From contig CM043960.1 in the NCBI GenBank assembly GCA_014529385.2, forward strand, positions 37,216,781 to 37,274,780: a DNA stretch of 58,000 nucleotides, given 5' to 3'. Origin of the DNA: Adiantum capillus-veneris. Lineage: Eukaryota > Streptophyta > Polypodiopsida > Polypodiales > Pteridaceae. The notes beneath the pieces were generated by a model. That model did not search any database. It saw only the letters and a list, made by a program, of their open reading frames with translations, and was not told where the DNA came from. A program made the translations under genes and the position numbers. Positions 43,381 through 55,500 of this stretch are shown piece after piece (position 1 is the first letter of the stretch; each line of letters starts with the position of its first letter).

Positions 43381-43559
43381 TTGTTGATCTCTCACCAAAG
43401 CAATTGCCCCTTGAGCGTTTCGTAGTGTTGGCTCATACTCCTTTGGCAAACAAAAGCATATGCCAATGATTTGAGAGGAACGTGATGATGTCAAGAGATT
43501 GGTAATGTCGTTTAGTGGTTCCATTCTTTAACTTCGGGCAAAGGATAGCCTAGTTAGAG

Positions 43560-44269
43560 TGGTTGATAAGTGATGAAAGATGAAATTCGAGAGGAGATCT
43601 AAGTTCTTTTTTTTTCAAAAAAATAAGCTTTTAATTGAAAAATAGAGGTCAAAAAGTGATTTTTGACATAGATATATGTTGGGGACACTTTTGAGAGAGA
43701 AAGAGGAGACTTTTTAACTTTTAAAAAAATGACTATGTTTTGCCACCCCCCAGCCATATTTTTGGCTCCTTTGGGAGGAAAATCCAAAGTGAATGTTTTT
43801 TGAAAAGAGAGCAATGATTTGCTAAAAATAAAGGAAGAAATATAATTTTTGACAACACACACACACGCACATTATATATATAGCATTTTGATTTTTTTTC
43901 AAAAGAGTCATTTTTAAAACCCCCAACATCCACGTTTTTTATTAAGTGGCAAGTAACTAGTTATGCTCTACCGAGCTTCAAGATGAAAGGTAAAGAGAGA
44001 ACTCTAAATCTAAAGTCTAAGGTTCTTAACCAAAAGGGCATATCTTGAAGTTAGAAAAAAGAGGCTAGGAGGACTAGAAAAAATGCTAGAAAGTGAGGTG
44101 CACTTATTCACCTTATCCTATCGAATATAAATTACCCTTTTATTTCTTAAAAGTAGGAAATATTACAAGCCCCATGCAAGGTCCAAAGGTTTCCATTGCA
44201 CTCATCAAAAAGCAGGAAACCTTACAAGCTCCAAAGGTTCATTGAACTCATAAAAAAGTCAGTCCCAGT

Positions 44270-44278
<9 letters not shown>
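43560..44278. other. AT-rich LTR-like or terminal repeat-like stretch
   Basis: Shares a block with 17885-17945: GGTCAAAAA...TTTTTGAC, then GTTGGGGACACTTTT here and GTTTGGGGACCTTTT there. Near 44158-44190 it has AATATTACAAGCCCCATGCA AGG, like the left end of the insertion at 12150. A dispersed repeat family seems to link the three places. No protein motif. Confidence 0.4.
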
Positions 44279-44300
<22 letters not shown>

Positions 44301-44301
44301 A
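44274..44301. repeat. (CT)n microsatellite
   Basis: C9 run followed by about 11 CT units. Confidence 0.93.
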
Positions 44302-44584
44302 TCTATTCTATACCTACTCTAAAATAAATCTACCACATGTGGTAGAAGAGAGATTTTTTTGATCCCAATAGATTCTTGTTTGAGTCACATAGTCATGATT
44401 AGGTACTCATCTTTCAAATTTTACCTCTATTCTCCTCTACAAGGCTACCCAATTTGCATACATGGATGCTTGTGAAAGGGAGGTCAGTATTATAGGTGCA
44501 AAGGAAAAAAACAAGGTGAGGAATCACGAGGGCCTGCCAATGGAAGGATTTGTGAAGGTGTTGTCGGGAAGTAGGAAGAGGGGG

Positions 44585-47500
44585 GCATTGGAATGAGTTT
44601 TTGGAGTTTAGTGGAAGCAGTAAATAAATAATGGAGTGGTCTCACCAAAATGAGAAGTTAGTGCCTATTGTTACGTTAGTGAAGGAATATGTAGTCCCAA
44701 CTGTGATCCAAAGTTGAATTGTAGATTGTTGTGCTGTGGGTTATATGTTGTGTCATGTTGTGTGTGGAGAGAAGGTTAGAAATAACAAGGTATTCAGGGG
44801 TTTGGTATTTAGCATTGATGTTGAAGTCACCGAGTAAAATGGTAGGGATGTGTTGGAGGTGAGGTGTGAGTAGTGTGGTCAATGTTTGCAGGAGCAAAGG
44901 AAGTGGACTTGAGGGTCTGCGGTATAATGTTATTAGGGTTATTGGTGGACCATGTGGTGTACTGAGGAGTGCTTTAATGCATTCTATTTCATCCGTGGAA
45001 ATGATATTGTGGTGTTGTAGATGTATGTTTTTCTTTGATGTGAAGAGGGATACTCCCATGGGGCCAGTTGTTTGAGTGTGTGTGTGTAATCGCGTATGGC
45101 CACTGTGTTAGCATGTTGTAGCTTTGTTTCTTGGAGACAAAGAATGTGGGAAGCCATTAAGTTATTATCATGAATAAGGTTGTTGTAGTGTTTCTTAAGG
45201 GACACAACGTTAAGAGATTGTATTATCAAGTGATTGTCGGGCAAAGAGTGGAGGTCAAGCTGTGAATGTTGCCAAGTGGCATGTTTCTTGAGGTGGTGTA
45301 GCTCATCTAGAACTGTTTGGTCTACTTTAATATGGGTGGAAGTTAATTCTCTTAGGAGGTAAAGGTTGTTGGGATCTCTTATGCGGGAGAGGGCAGTGTA
45401 CATAAGACCGTGACTTTGAATGCTGGTTAGATTGAAAGCCAAGGTGTCTAGTGTCAAGCCTTGTGCACGGTGTATGGTCCTAGCAGTTGCAAGTTGAATT
45501 GGGAATTGTGTTCTAGTAATGGTGTTTAGGAGTTTTTTTCCTATTTGAAACTCACGTGTTATTTTTTGGATTGGTGTCTATTGTCTATCTATTGATGTAA
45601 TGTATAGTTGTTGGTTTTCATATCTAGTTTTTTGTCCTACTTTAGTGGTTTGAAAGTGAATCCAGATGGTTTGTGTCGTGGAGTTTTGTGTCACTGCTTT
45701 GAATATACCGTCGGCTCCATTGACTAGGTTATCTGGAATTTCAATGTTTCTAGCACAAAGTTCTACAATTAGGCTTGGTTTTAAGTGAAGTTTTTTGTGA
45801 AGACCTGCTGTCAATTTTGGATCTATTGGTATTTGAATAGTTTTGCTGTAATTTTTTGCCCTTGTGTCTTGTGCTTCAATAAATAGTGGTGTCCCCATAG
45901 TAGTGTTAAAAATTTGTTGGTTGTGTAAGTCTTTATCTTTGTTCGCATAATAAAGGTGGGAGACCAAGGGTGGATGAGGTACTGTGCGTATGTAATGCGT
46001 ATTGAGGTGTCTTCGTTGGTGTGTTTTTAAACGCGTATCCTGTTGAGTATGTCTATGAATGTCTTGTTAGTTTGTCTCATGGTGCTTGTTAACTCATAGC
46101 ACTTTATGAGGTCGTGCCAGAAAGAGGGTGAGATAGCTTCGAGCAACTGAGGTTTTCTAGAGAAAATCCAAGAGTCGCGTATTGGACTAACTTGGCAAAG
46201 ATCACCACACAAGACAACATCAACACCGCCGAATGGAAGGTCGTAGTTGTTTTTTATTGCACGCAGACGAGAGTCTGCCATAGCAAAGATGTTGGTTCCA
46301 ATCAAGGAGACTTTATCTAAAACGGCTAGCTGTAGGTCTAGATAAAGTAGTCCCATTTCATTCAGCCTCTCAGGCGATAGGGAAGAGTTAGATGATGTGA
46401 GTAGTGGCAAGTGGAGGGCCGAGTGCATAGTGGTTCCACCAATGTTAAAAGCAGCATTGCCCATGTATGCCATTAGCAAAGCTTTTGTAGTTGCTGGGTT
46501 GGAATGTGATATGTGGTTATAGAAATGTAAAAGTTCTTGGACAATCAAATGGAGGGTGAAATTTTTTCCTATGCCTACACCTCTAGTCAAGAAAATATGG
46601 ATTGGTTCTGTGGGAAATATACGTTTTTTTAGCATAATATCATCGAATATTAGCCTTTGTTGGGTGTTAAGCAGCAAAATGCTCTTGTAATACATATCGT
46701 TTGGTTGCAGTAGTATTTTTATGGTTGGTATAGTGTGTGTATGCAGTTGGCGGTGTTGGATATTTAGGTCTTGTGTGATGTCAACATGAATATGGGAGGA
46801 AATATTAGATAGTGTTGTAGATGTCGAAGGTGAACTGGTGCCTAATGAGTTCGTGTTAAGGTTGTCTTTCATTGTTGTGGTTTTGTTATATTTAGATTCA
46901 TTTGTATCAATGATACGTTTATTTTGATTGTATACATCTTTCCATGTGAGTCCATTTGTTAGATGTTGAGTTTCATTATTTATCCATGGTAGAAATAGAA
47001 GACATTGTTCTCTATAATAATTATCTGGATTCTTTGTGGCATTATATTTGACATATCGTATAATTTTTGGTTTGGTACGTTTTTAATATGTGTTGCTTGT
47101 TGTATTGTATGTGGAGGCAAATGCTGCCAATGATATAGCATTTTGAGTTGGACAGGATGTGTACAGTATTTTTCTATGCTTGTCTCGTAAAATATTTATG
47201 CGCTAGTTAGGTCTATGTTTTGCAGGAGGTGTTTTCGCTTGAGAAGCATTGTTCTCTCGTGGGGAGGGTTTGTGTTAATGAACATAAATTCTCGAGTTGT
47301 GTTGTAGAGAGGTAGGGAAAGTGCAATATATACTGCTTGTTGTGAGCTTATTTGTTGTGTGTTTAGTATTGTGTTTCCTATTTTTCGAAGTCTATCAAAT
47401 GTAGTTGCATTGTTTTCAATAAAAGAGTCAAATTGTTCTTAGATTGCTTTGATGAGTGTGTTATCAAATTTTGTTATATATGAGGTGCAATAGGTAGCTG

Positions 47501-49525
47501 CTCTATGTGCATTTAAAATGTATTATATATCTGAATTCTCATCCCATAGCTTTGAAATGGTTGGATTGAAATTATTTGTGTAAATATCTTTGATATTTCT
47601 TTTTAACAAAGTGTTGGGCATGAGATTGTGGATGATATAGCTTGGATGTAATCCTCAAATCGAAGGTCCATAGATAGGAGCCACTGTTCGAATGTAATAT
47701 TTGCTTTATAATCTAGTAGTATTGGATTTTTTTGTGTTTCTTTCTTTTGTATTGGATATTGTTATGTGAAGAACGACAGGGTTCTAAAATCATAGTCAAA
47801 GGCATCGGCTAGTGAGGAAAGTCAAAGCGGAATCCCTTGCGTTTTCTAAAGCAAGGCTTTCTATGCTTGTGTGTTTGAATATTTTGTAAATCCACATGAA
47901 GAAGCATGGAGTCAGTTGTTATGTACTTATCAATGAAATCCACAACATCTTCATTGGGATATTTCGCATAGACAGGAGCATTTTCTATCCATAGTAGCCC
48001 ATGATCATGCTGGCTACCTCGGCTCTGAAACTCGGTTACAAAAAAGTAATCTTTGAGTTTTCCTAATATGGTTATATCCTTGGCTAGCAATTTCTTCATC
48101 CCGTTAAACCGGTTCAAGTAAAAGCGGGCTATTGTTACAAGGTTGCTCGGACCAAATCTCGTATGTATGACGCTTCTGTTTGTGTGCTTGCATGCATGAT
48201 GGGGTTGAGCTTAGTAAGTGCTCTAATCAAAGGTTTCCAACGTTTCTCAACCGCAAAAAAAGTGATGAAGAATATTGGTGGTCCAAGTTGTCTAATCATA
48301 GTGAATTGCAATGCCTCAAAGTCACGATATCCAAGTTGGGAAGACAAGACCTTCTCAATGTTAGTATTTCCAACAACTTGTGCGGCCACTAGTGTATTGT
48401 GGTTTAGCTTTCCTTTGCGCATACGGATCCAAATGGACTCCAAGATTTTTTGAGTCGTTACTTTTGACTGTTTGAAAAAAAGATTCTCTAAATTTAGTGA
48501 GAACCTTCTATCACGGTGCATAAGCTCCCATTGAGCCACATGTTGATATTTATGCTTAGCAAGTGTATGGTATTTACGGGGCTCACCATAGAAATAGTAG
48601 GGAAACTAAGTTCTTCACAGTATTCATCTTTGAAAATACTCAAAGGACTATTTCCCTTGGCAGGAGCTACAAAGAAGATTTTGTCGTTGTGATCCACTAC
48701 TTGTTGTGATGACTCAATTCCATGGAGCATGACATTTGTGGCTAGATCATCTTCTTCTGATGGTTGATTGTTGTCGGCAAAATCATCTGGCAAATGGCAA
48801 TGCAGACTATGGAAATGGCTTAGCCACTTGTTGTTCAGAGTAATTTTTTCGTTCTTGTATAAAGATGTTTGCAATAGTTGAGTAGTGGCTTTCATTGTAA
48901 GCAATGACCGAACAACCCCGGAAAGGTAGCAATGATTGTACTGTAGACGATGCTTAATACCCACTAGTATTGAGGCTTCATCATGAATAAACCTTGGCAA
49001 TATTTGTTGTGTTTTCCCCAAGGATGCCAAAACATTAACAACGCTACCTCGCAACCCAAATTGACCATCGTATGTAAGCTCCCTAATTTTGGCAAAAGGT
49101 AGCCTAGGACTTACAAGGCGGCTTTCTAAATGATTTAGCTTCTCTATTGTAGCCAAGGAGAAGTTAAATCCTATGGAATTCAATTGGATGAGTAGTGCAG
49201 CATGTTCTTGCCTTGACGGCCACATGAAGTGCAAACATAGTTTTTGTGTATCTCATTGTTTCTAGACCTCCCAAGTGCCGACCTACGCCCTGTTCGTGCT
49301 AATTGCAAAAAAAACATTTAGATGTCCACATTTATAACATTGATATATAGGAACATCGCTCGCTATTTCTATGTACTGTTGTATAGCTTTTTCTGGTGGG
49401 GAGGCTTGTCCAATGTTTATGTTGAAGGGAGTTGTGGAGTGTAATTGTTTTTTAAGTTTTTTAATTTTTGCTGTTATTGCACCTATTTCTAGGATGGTCC
49501 TATCACCCAACCAAGCAAATTGCAT
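44585..49525 (-). pseudogene. RepHel-EN: rolling-circle Rep, PIF1-type helicase and EEP endonuclease
   Basis: Domains in order on the minus strand: Cys pairs (YQCYKCGHLN, YVCTSCGRQGK; 49350-49200); DUF6570-like region (FGLRGSVVNVLASLGKTQQI, 49234-48600); Helitron_like_N start (FTMIRQLGPPIFFITFFAVE); Rep HUH motif HDH (48009-48001, SQHDHGLLW); HRKPCFRKRKGFRFDFPH; two-tyrosine motif YCTSYITK (47492-47469); PLYNTTREFMFINTNPPHER; helicase 46872-45400 with Walker A GVGIGKNFT (Ser/Thr to Asn), Walker B-like LDKVSLIG (usual DE is DK), CGDLCQVSPI, IHRAQGLTLD, GLMYTALSRI; then EEP: LNVVSLKKH, LCLQETKL, LLGDFNIN, STLDHSWD, and DHSIIYLLL at about 44600. Several frameshifts (near 48140, 46010, 45500, 45065) and stops. 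Rep would nick and transfer strands; helicase unwinds; EN role is unproven. Confidence 0.88.
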
Positions 49526-50171
49526 CCCGATGGAGACAGGGAGTTCATTCGGTTGCTAGAGAAGCAAAGCTTTCAATGATTCCATCTCATTTTTGTCCCA
49601 CGTACGATGCTTGCATTTGGGTGAGCATCGGTTGTCCCCCAAGTAAAAAAATAGGCAACCACTTCTATCGACAATGATGATTTTGTGCAATGTGTTGGAT
49701 CGGCTCCACTATTGAATGTTGTGTTTTTGGCTGAAGTTATTGGCACACCGTAAATATGGACATCACATACAATACTAATCTAAAGGAGAACACATGGATA
49801 ATATCGAGCGCAATACCAATAGATGATGTATGGCTATTTAATACTTGGGTGAAAATGGAGGAATCATGTCTACGAGGAAGCCAAATGCACTAGAGAAGGT
49901 GTGATCATTGGTGTTCCCTCCAATGATACTCTCACTGCATCTATCATAATGTTGGTGATTTTTTGTAATGACGAGCGCGACTTTATTACTTTATTGAGCA
50001 CAAGGAAAACATTATTATTCCGTGAGTGATTAGCAAGAAAAGCACTATCAATGTCATTCTGAATGATTTGTTCAAAAGATGCATTATGGTTGGTTGAGGA
50101 ACGCATGTACGTGCAGTTTTCCCCCCCTTGGGCTATGGAGTGGAAGGAAGACAAGTAAATGAAACACACAC

Positions 50172-50215
<44 letters not shown>

Positions 50216-50310
50216 GTGAATTTACAAGATGAGCAATGGATGAAAGCAATATAATACAAAGAGTGTTTTTCTGCATGGAGGTGATGGAGCTTCAATGTTG
50301 TAGAGGACCG
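49526..50310 (-). other. Helentron intergenic region with (GA)n tract (50177-50212)
   Basis: No domain seen. It separates the stop of the RPA-like gene from the Cys-rich start of RepHel. The GA tract of about 18 units lies inside. Confidence 0.5.
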
Positions 50311-50676
50311 CTACTTTGTCTCTTCGATAAAATATGTGACGAGGCCTAACTTGTTGACGGTGAATTTGCCAGTTCGATCAAGGGAGGCTGGTAGCTCACA
50401 TGCATCCAGCACATCCGAAGCAGATAAGTCAACAAAGTTTTTGTCAAGATGCAATACTTTGTCGACTATGTCACCCGCTAAGGAAACATCAATTGGGGAA
50501 GCTTTGTTGGCCAAAATCTTTCCTTCAAGCTTGGAACAAAACAATAGTTGTAGATTTTGAGCAAATAGAGCAAAAGTTTGCCTCTTGTTGGTGATGAATC
50601 TTAGTAGATTTGCATTAATTGCAACAACGTTCACCAAAATTGAGTTCACATTCACAAAGTGTAGTGTGCCAGCCAC

Positions 50677-50753
50677 CTATGTATAGCCACTTGACGAGTT
50701 AGAGCTTTCTTGAGTTATTATGGTGAAAAAGGAAAAGCAAGATCAATACTTAC
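50677..50753 (-). other. Intron 3 of the RPA-like gene
   Basis: GTAAGT directly after DVGHNQE; ends ...GGCTATACATAG before VAGTLHFVN. Phase 0, 77 nt. Confidence 0.78.
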
Positions 50754-51754
50754 TTCTTGATTGTGACCAACATCAAGAATATGGGCCTTATATGCTTCTT
50801 CCAAGTGATACTTGAGACGAGAACTTTTGACGTGTGCTAGGATAGTAATATCCAAGACTGAGAGTGTATTGCTCTGGCCTGTGAAGGAACCTATGTTTTG
50901 TGCAGCAAACATAGGATGTACATCGATCTCAAGAGCATGAAAGATAGCGTGGTAATCGTCTTTGCGTGCATTCACGAAGCTAAGATGTGACGGCAAGAGA
51001 GGGAAAATAATAGAAAGCTGCAAATCTATAGAAGGGAAAAGATAAGTAAGCCTTATAGTGGCACGATCCTTAGCTGGTGGCCCATCTGCAACAACAAGAT
51101 CACCTTGGGAAAGACCAAATTTTGAAGTGCTAGCATGGCCCTTTATAACAACAAAAGCTACAGTTCCAAAGTGTGTACGGGTGCCTTGTGCATGCAAGGA
51201 CTGTGCCTCATCCAAAAATTGACGCACTTTGCTCACTGGTAGAAACTAAGGTTGACTTCAAAAGGCTTTGTCTTTTCTACAACCGTGAAAGCGTTGAAGA
51301 ATAGTACATAAGGAGATGTGCAACCATCTGACTTAGTTTTTTTTTTTTACAGTTACATTCTCAATGTGGACAAAGTCTCCTACAATAAGGGTGTCAATGA
51401 ATTGCTCAATAAATTGATCGCTAACAGCACAAGTGATGGTGTTAGTGTTGAGTGGGTCAACTAGGTTTGCCTTAAGGTAATGCATATACTTAGTGACTTC
51501 TGGGCTTTGTTTGTAGGTTCCATATCGGTTAAGTATGCACCCCTCAAATGCGAAACGAGGGCAAGTTTCAGTGATGTCAACAATGTGCAATAGAGGGATC
51601 TTAGTGGGAATATAAGGCACAAGAGAAGATGAACCAATGGGAATTACATTCTCGTTGTAACACTGAACAGCAATATGTCCATCTAGTTTGGCACCCTCCA
51701 CAACGCTCTCTTTTTTTGCAGCTGTAGGCGGTGGTCCCCCCAGAAAAGGTTTGG

Positions 51755-51830
51755 CTGCCACAACAAAAAACAAAACTCGTAAGGGTTGGGTACAACAGTA
51801 GAATATCGATGCGGCGCAAGCAAGCCTTAC
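51755..51830 (-). other. Intron 2 of the RPA-like gene
   Basis: GTAAGG at the 5' end, TTTGTTTTTTGTTGTGGCAG at the 3' end. Removing it joins ...ATTKLT with KPFLGGPPPTA in frame. Confidence 0.78.
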
Positions 51831-52058
51831 TTAGTTTTGTTGTTGCCTCGCACATTTTGAAAAGTGTACGTGCTATTGCACCACTTTGATCCACACGCTT
51901 GAGGGATTTGGACCCAACGCCAAGAGAAGAAGAAACATCAACCTTAGGCAGGCTCAAAGCGCTCCTTGTGCGGAGTGGAGACACATGATCAAGAATGAGG
52001 CCACTATTGGGTTTCAAGAATGACGTAGCTGTATCACGGTGCACTATGTTGTGTAACT

Positions 52059-52139
52059 CTGTAAAAATAGAAAGAAAAATCGCATTATTTCCAAGCGTAC
52101 ATCAAGCATTTTCTATAAGTTAGCAAGCTATTGGGTCAC
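52059..52139 (-). other. Intron 1 of the RPA-like gene
   Basis: Starts GTGACCCAATAG, ends TTTCTATTTTTACAG, with TTGCTAACT as a possible branch site. The split codon G|AG gives Glu in frame on both sides. Confidence 0.7.
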
Positions 52140-52450
52140 CATTTTCAAACTCCATCGAGCGAACATCACTAGATTCATCGCACATGGGTTCGACGTTGTC
52201 ATCGTAGGCATCCTAATGTCCATCGATTGGATTTCACAAGGAGGAAGAGGCAGCCATATTAAGAGAGGATGGTAAATAATATTCACACAATTATTACTTG
52301 ACGTGTTCAAAAGAACCAAAGGGTAAAGAACGTCCTTTAGCTAAAGGATAAATAAGTTCATAGAAACAATACTTCACACAGTCACAAGGATCTTAAGATC
52401 AATAAGAAAGAGGGATATTTTTAAACTAATTTTTGAAGCAGCAAGATCAC

Positions 52451-52457
52451 TTATATA
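52451..52457 (-). promoter_or_regulatory. TATA box upstream of the RPA-like gene
   Basis: Minus strand GTATATAAGTGATC about 195 bp before the ATG at 52257; 37 bp from the LINE insertion point. The only clear core promoter motif for this gene. Confidence 0.5.
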
Positions 52458-52494
52458 CTACAATCCTCCCTTCTCTTTCTCAATGTTCACTAAG

Positions 52495-52512
52495 TTTTTT
52501 TTTTTTTTTTTT
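52495..52512 (-). other. Poly-A tail of LINE-1
   Basis: Eighteen T on the plus strand, 58 bp after the ORF2 stop, at the expected 3' end. Confidence 0.9.
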
Positions 52513-52570
52513 GCAAAACTCACAATTGTGAGTGGATAGAAAAGCCGCTACCACTCCTAGGCTTTCCCTA

Positions 52571-55500
52571 TTACAAGATGTTATGTATTGTTCTAGACCA
52601 ATCCTCTAAGGCTTGTTTGCCTCCGATCATGTGAATCGTCACTCTTCTCTCTTGTATGATTTCACAAAAGCTTGCCACAGCCATATCCCCCTCAAACATG
52701 CGGCGGTTCCTTGCTTGCCAAATATGGTGCAAGAAGTGGTACCTGATTATTTGAGTGCATATCACAAGAGCGGGACTTCCCAACCTATTACTATCAAAAA
52801 ATAGATCATTCTTGAAGAGCTTAATTTGCCATGTCCTTTGAATCCACTTGCATAATTTCCTAGCCATGCCCCTGATTGCCTGGCATCCCATGAAAAGGTG
52901 GGCTAGGTCTTCACTAGCCATTCTGCACCCTGAGCAACGATCGGACCCGATGCCTCTTTCTTGTACCTTTACTCCCGTCGACAGAGCACCCCACATCACT
53001 TTCCACAAAAATATCTTCATATATTGAGGCCACCTTGGCTTCCAAATGTTCTCCGTGACTTCCTCCCACCTCTTTTCCGTCCATTGTCTCTTCCATAATT
53101 TGTTGAGGGGGCTACACCAATTAGCCTCGTGCATTAATGCATGGTAAATGCCTTTAGAGTGTGGTTTCCAAAAGAGGCTACTCCCAGGCCATCTCCAAGC
53201 GTCCCATTCAAAGTTGGATTCACAAATTGGCACCACCACCTTATCAAGCTCTTTCATCACCCTGTGGACTAGTAAGATCTCAAATCCATTCAGTTGAAAT
53301 TGGATGGCTATAGAGTTAGCAGTTTTCCAGCACTTCATATTGCCATCCCAGAATTGCTCTAGTCGAATGAGCCCCTTATTATTCACATTCTTGGCCATTT
53401 CTATCCAATAGGGGCTTTGCGGAGGCCCCAGTATGTTAGAGAGCCAAGGGGACCAGTGAAAAATGGAGTTCTTAAAGTATTTGGTTACTTCCCCCCATTC
53501 CAAAACCGCCCCTACACTTTTGCACTTCCTCATCAGCTCCCCTGAGAGTCCACCAGATCTAAGATAAGACCACTTCAGGGCGAGAAGTTTGTCGTGCATC
53601 AGAACCCCCTTCCACTTTCCCCCTTTTGAACCCAATTTTCCTGCATCAAGCATTTCCTTGGTCATGATAGCCCAAGCTTGGTCCTGTTTAGCCAATAAGA
53701 CCATAAATTTGGCACAAAGGGCCTCAGCATGGGATACAGTCTTAATAATGCCGAGCCCTCCTTGGTCTACCAGGCAAGCAACTACCTCCCATCTAGCCCA
53801 CTGCCATGGCCGGGATATTTTCGTGTTTTTCTTCCAAAGAAACCGTTTCACTGGTTTTAAGAATTCCTTCCAGTTACATTTAGCCATCTTGAGCACGGGG
53901 CTGAGGAAAGCAATATACGGGATCATAAAAGCATTAATCACTCTAATCCGGATGTGTAAGGGGAGGAGAACAAACTCCCATCTTCTCATTTTTGAGCTTA
54001 TTTTTTCAAGGACCCATTGAATTCTTTGACTGTGGGTTACGTCCACCCTACGGGGGCTCCCAGGTGTCTCTAAATATACTCCTTTTTGAGATGATCTCTC
54101 TTGTCCAGACTGCAGGATCAAAAGAGTCATTCTTCGACAAGGCGATTAGTCTTGACTTCTCCATTGCACTTGGATCCCAAGGCCACTGCAAAAGTTTGCA
54201 AAATCTCCAGCGCTCTCCTGACAACTTGGGGGCACGCCTTCAAGAATAGGATTGAATCATCTGCAAACATTTTTGCCAGTAGCTGGTCGTTGCCTGGTAA
54301 TGCTAGACCTTGGATCTCTCCCCACGCAGCACTGGCTTCGAGCATCGTAATGAGAGGATGCGACCTGATGGTGAAAAGCAAGGGGGCCAGGGGACATCCT
54401 TGCTTAATAGACCTTTTAACCTCAAAAGAGCCCACAATTCTGTCATTAAACAGGAGCTCTGATTGGCTGCCAATGCCAAGTGTGCGTATGAGGCGACAGA
54501 GGCGAGGCCCAAAGCCCAGAGCTCCCATGACTTCTTCTATATAGGACCATTCTATCCTATCATAGGCTTTGTCAAGGTCCAGCTGCAGTAAGACACACTC
54601 TTGCTTGGAGAAAGATGCATACTCTATTCATACCATTGCTGCCAAGATATTGTCATATATAGATCTCCCTTTAATGAACCCATGTTGATGGGGGGAGATG
54701 ATCCGACTCAATCGGGAGGCAAGTCTGAGAGCTATCGCCTTGGCAATGCTTTTGTATGCTATTGACATCATGGTAATGGGACACCAATGCTTAAGTTGAG
54801 AGCAGCAGATATGTTTGGGAATGGGCTTGATAAGCCCTCTCTTAACACTTGCATCCAACGACTCTTCGGAAACAGCTTGATTGGCCATCCATGTGATTGG
54901 ACCCTTGAGATCATCCCAAAATTCCCTGAAGAATTTAGATGTCAGTCCATCCCACCCGGGGGACTTTTCATTGCCAAGAGCTTTTAGTGCCGCTGAGCAT
55001 TCCTCCTCGAAGAAGGCCTTTTCCATGCGGTTGGCTTCCTCCTGGGGAACCTTCTTCTCAACACTCCCAAGTAAAGACGCTCGGGCTTCTTCCACTTCCT
55101 GAGATTGGGTCTCTGGCTGGCCGATAATCTGGCTGAGGTACTTGAGCATAAGTGTAGCCATCTCATCTTGGTTTTGAATTGTATTCCCTTTCTCATCATT
55201 GAGTACTTGCACACGGCCTCGACTTTTCCTCACTTTCAGAGCTCTAAAAAAGTGTGCTTGGTTAGAAGGCTCTGGTTGAAGGAAAGTTTCCCTAGATAGC
55301 AATCTCGCCTTCTTGATTTCCCCAGTTGTTCGTTGTCAAGGTAAGATTTAGCTTCAAGCCATCGCTTGTGTTCATCCTCGGTAGCCAGTCGAGCAGCCTT
55401 CCTAGAGGCTAACTGCGCTACCTCCTCTGTGAGATGTTTGATATGCGCCTCATTGGCTTTTTAAACCCGCGGGCCCGAAGTTTTGATAGCTTTTTGTACA

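Larger units (their letters stand above)
50311..52257 (-). pseudogene. RPA-like single-strand DNA-binding protein gene (4 exons), Helentron companion
   Basis: Exons on the minus strand: 52257-52140, 52058-51831, 51754-50754, 50676-50311. The three introns are 81, 76 and 77 nt (GTGACC..ACAG, GTAAGG..GCAG, GTAAGT..ATAG), and the frame is kept across all three junctions. The middle resembles RPA70 OB-fold domain A: IPLLHIVDITETCPRFAFEG, LKANLVDPLNTNTITCAVSD, IVGDFVHIENVTV. It would coat single strands during rolling-circle transposition. Damage: two in-frame stops early in exon 1 (TGA 52236-52234, TAG 52215-52213) unless an unseen upstream exon splices at the AG before GATGCC; one extra A in an A12 run (51348-51337); a frameshift near 51240. 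OB-fold assignment is by pattern, not alignment. Confidence 0.72.
44585..52494 (-). mobile_element. Helentron/Helitron2-type rolling-circle transposon with RPA and RepHel-EN genes (ends not defined)
   Basis: Two minus-strand genes in tandem: an RPA-like gene (52257-50311), then a Rep-helicase-endonuclease gene (49525-44585). HUH Rep plus PIF1-type helicase in one protein defines Helitron-group transposons; a C-terminal EEP endonuclease places it with Helentron/Helitron2 types rather than canonical plant Helitrons. RPA-like genes are known companions of plant Helitrons. The 5' side is cut by the LINE poly-A at 52495; the 3' terminus lies below 44585 and was not located. Frameshifts and changed helicase residues make this copy non-autonomous. 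Two more fragments of the family occur at 30625-31330. Confidence 0.85.
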
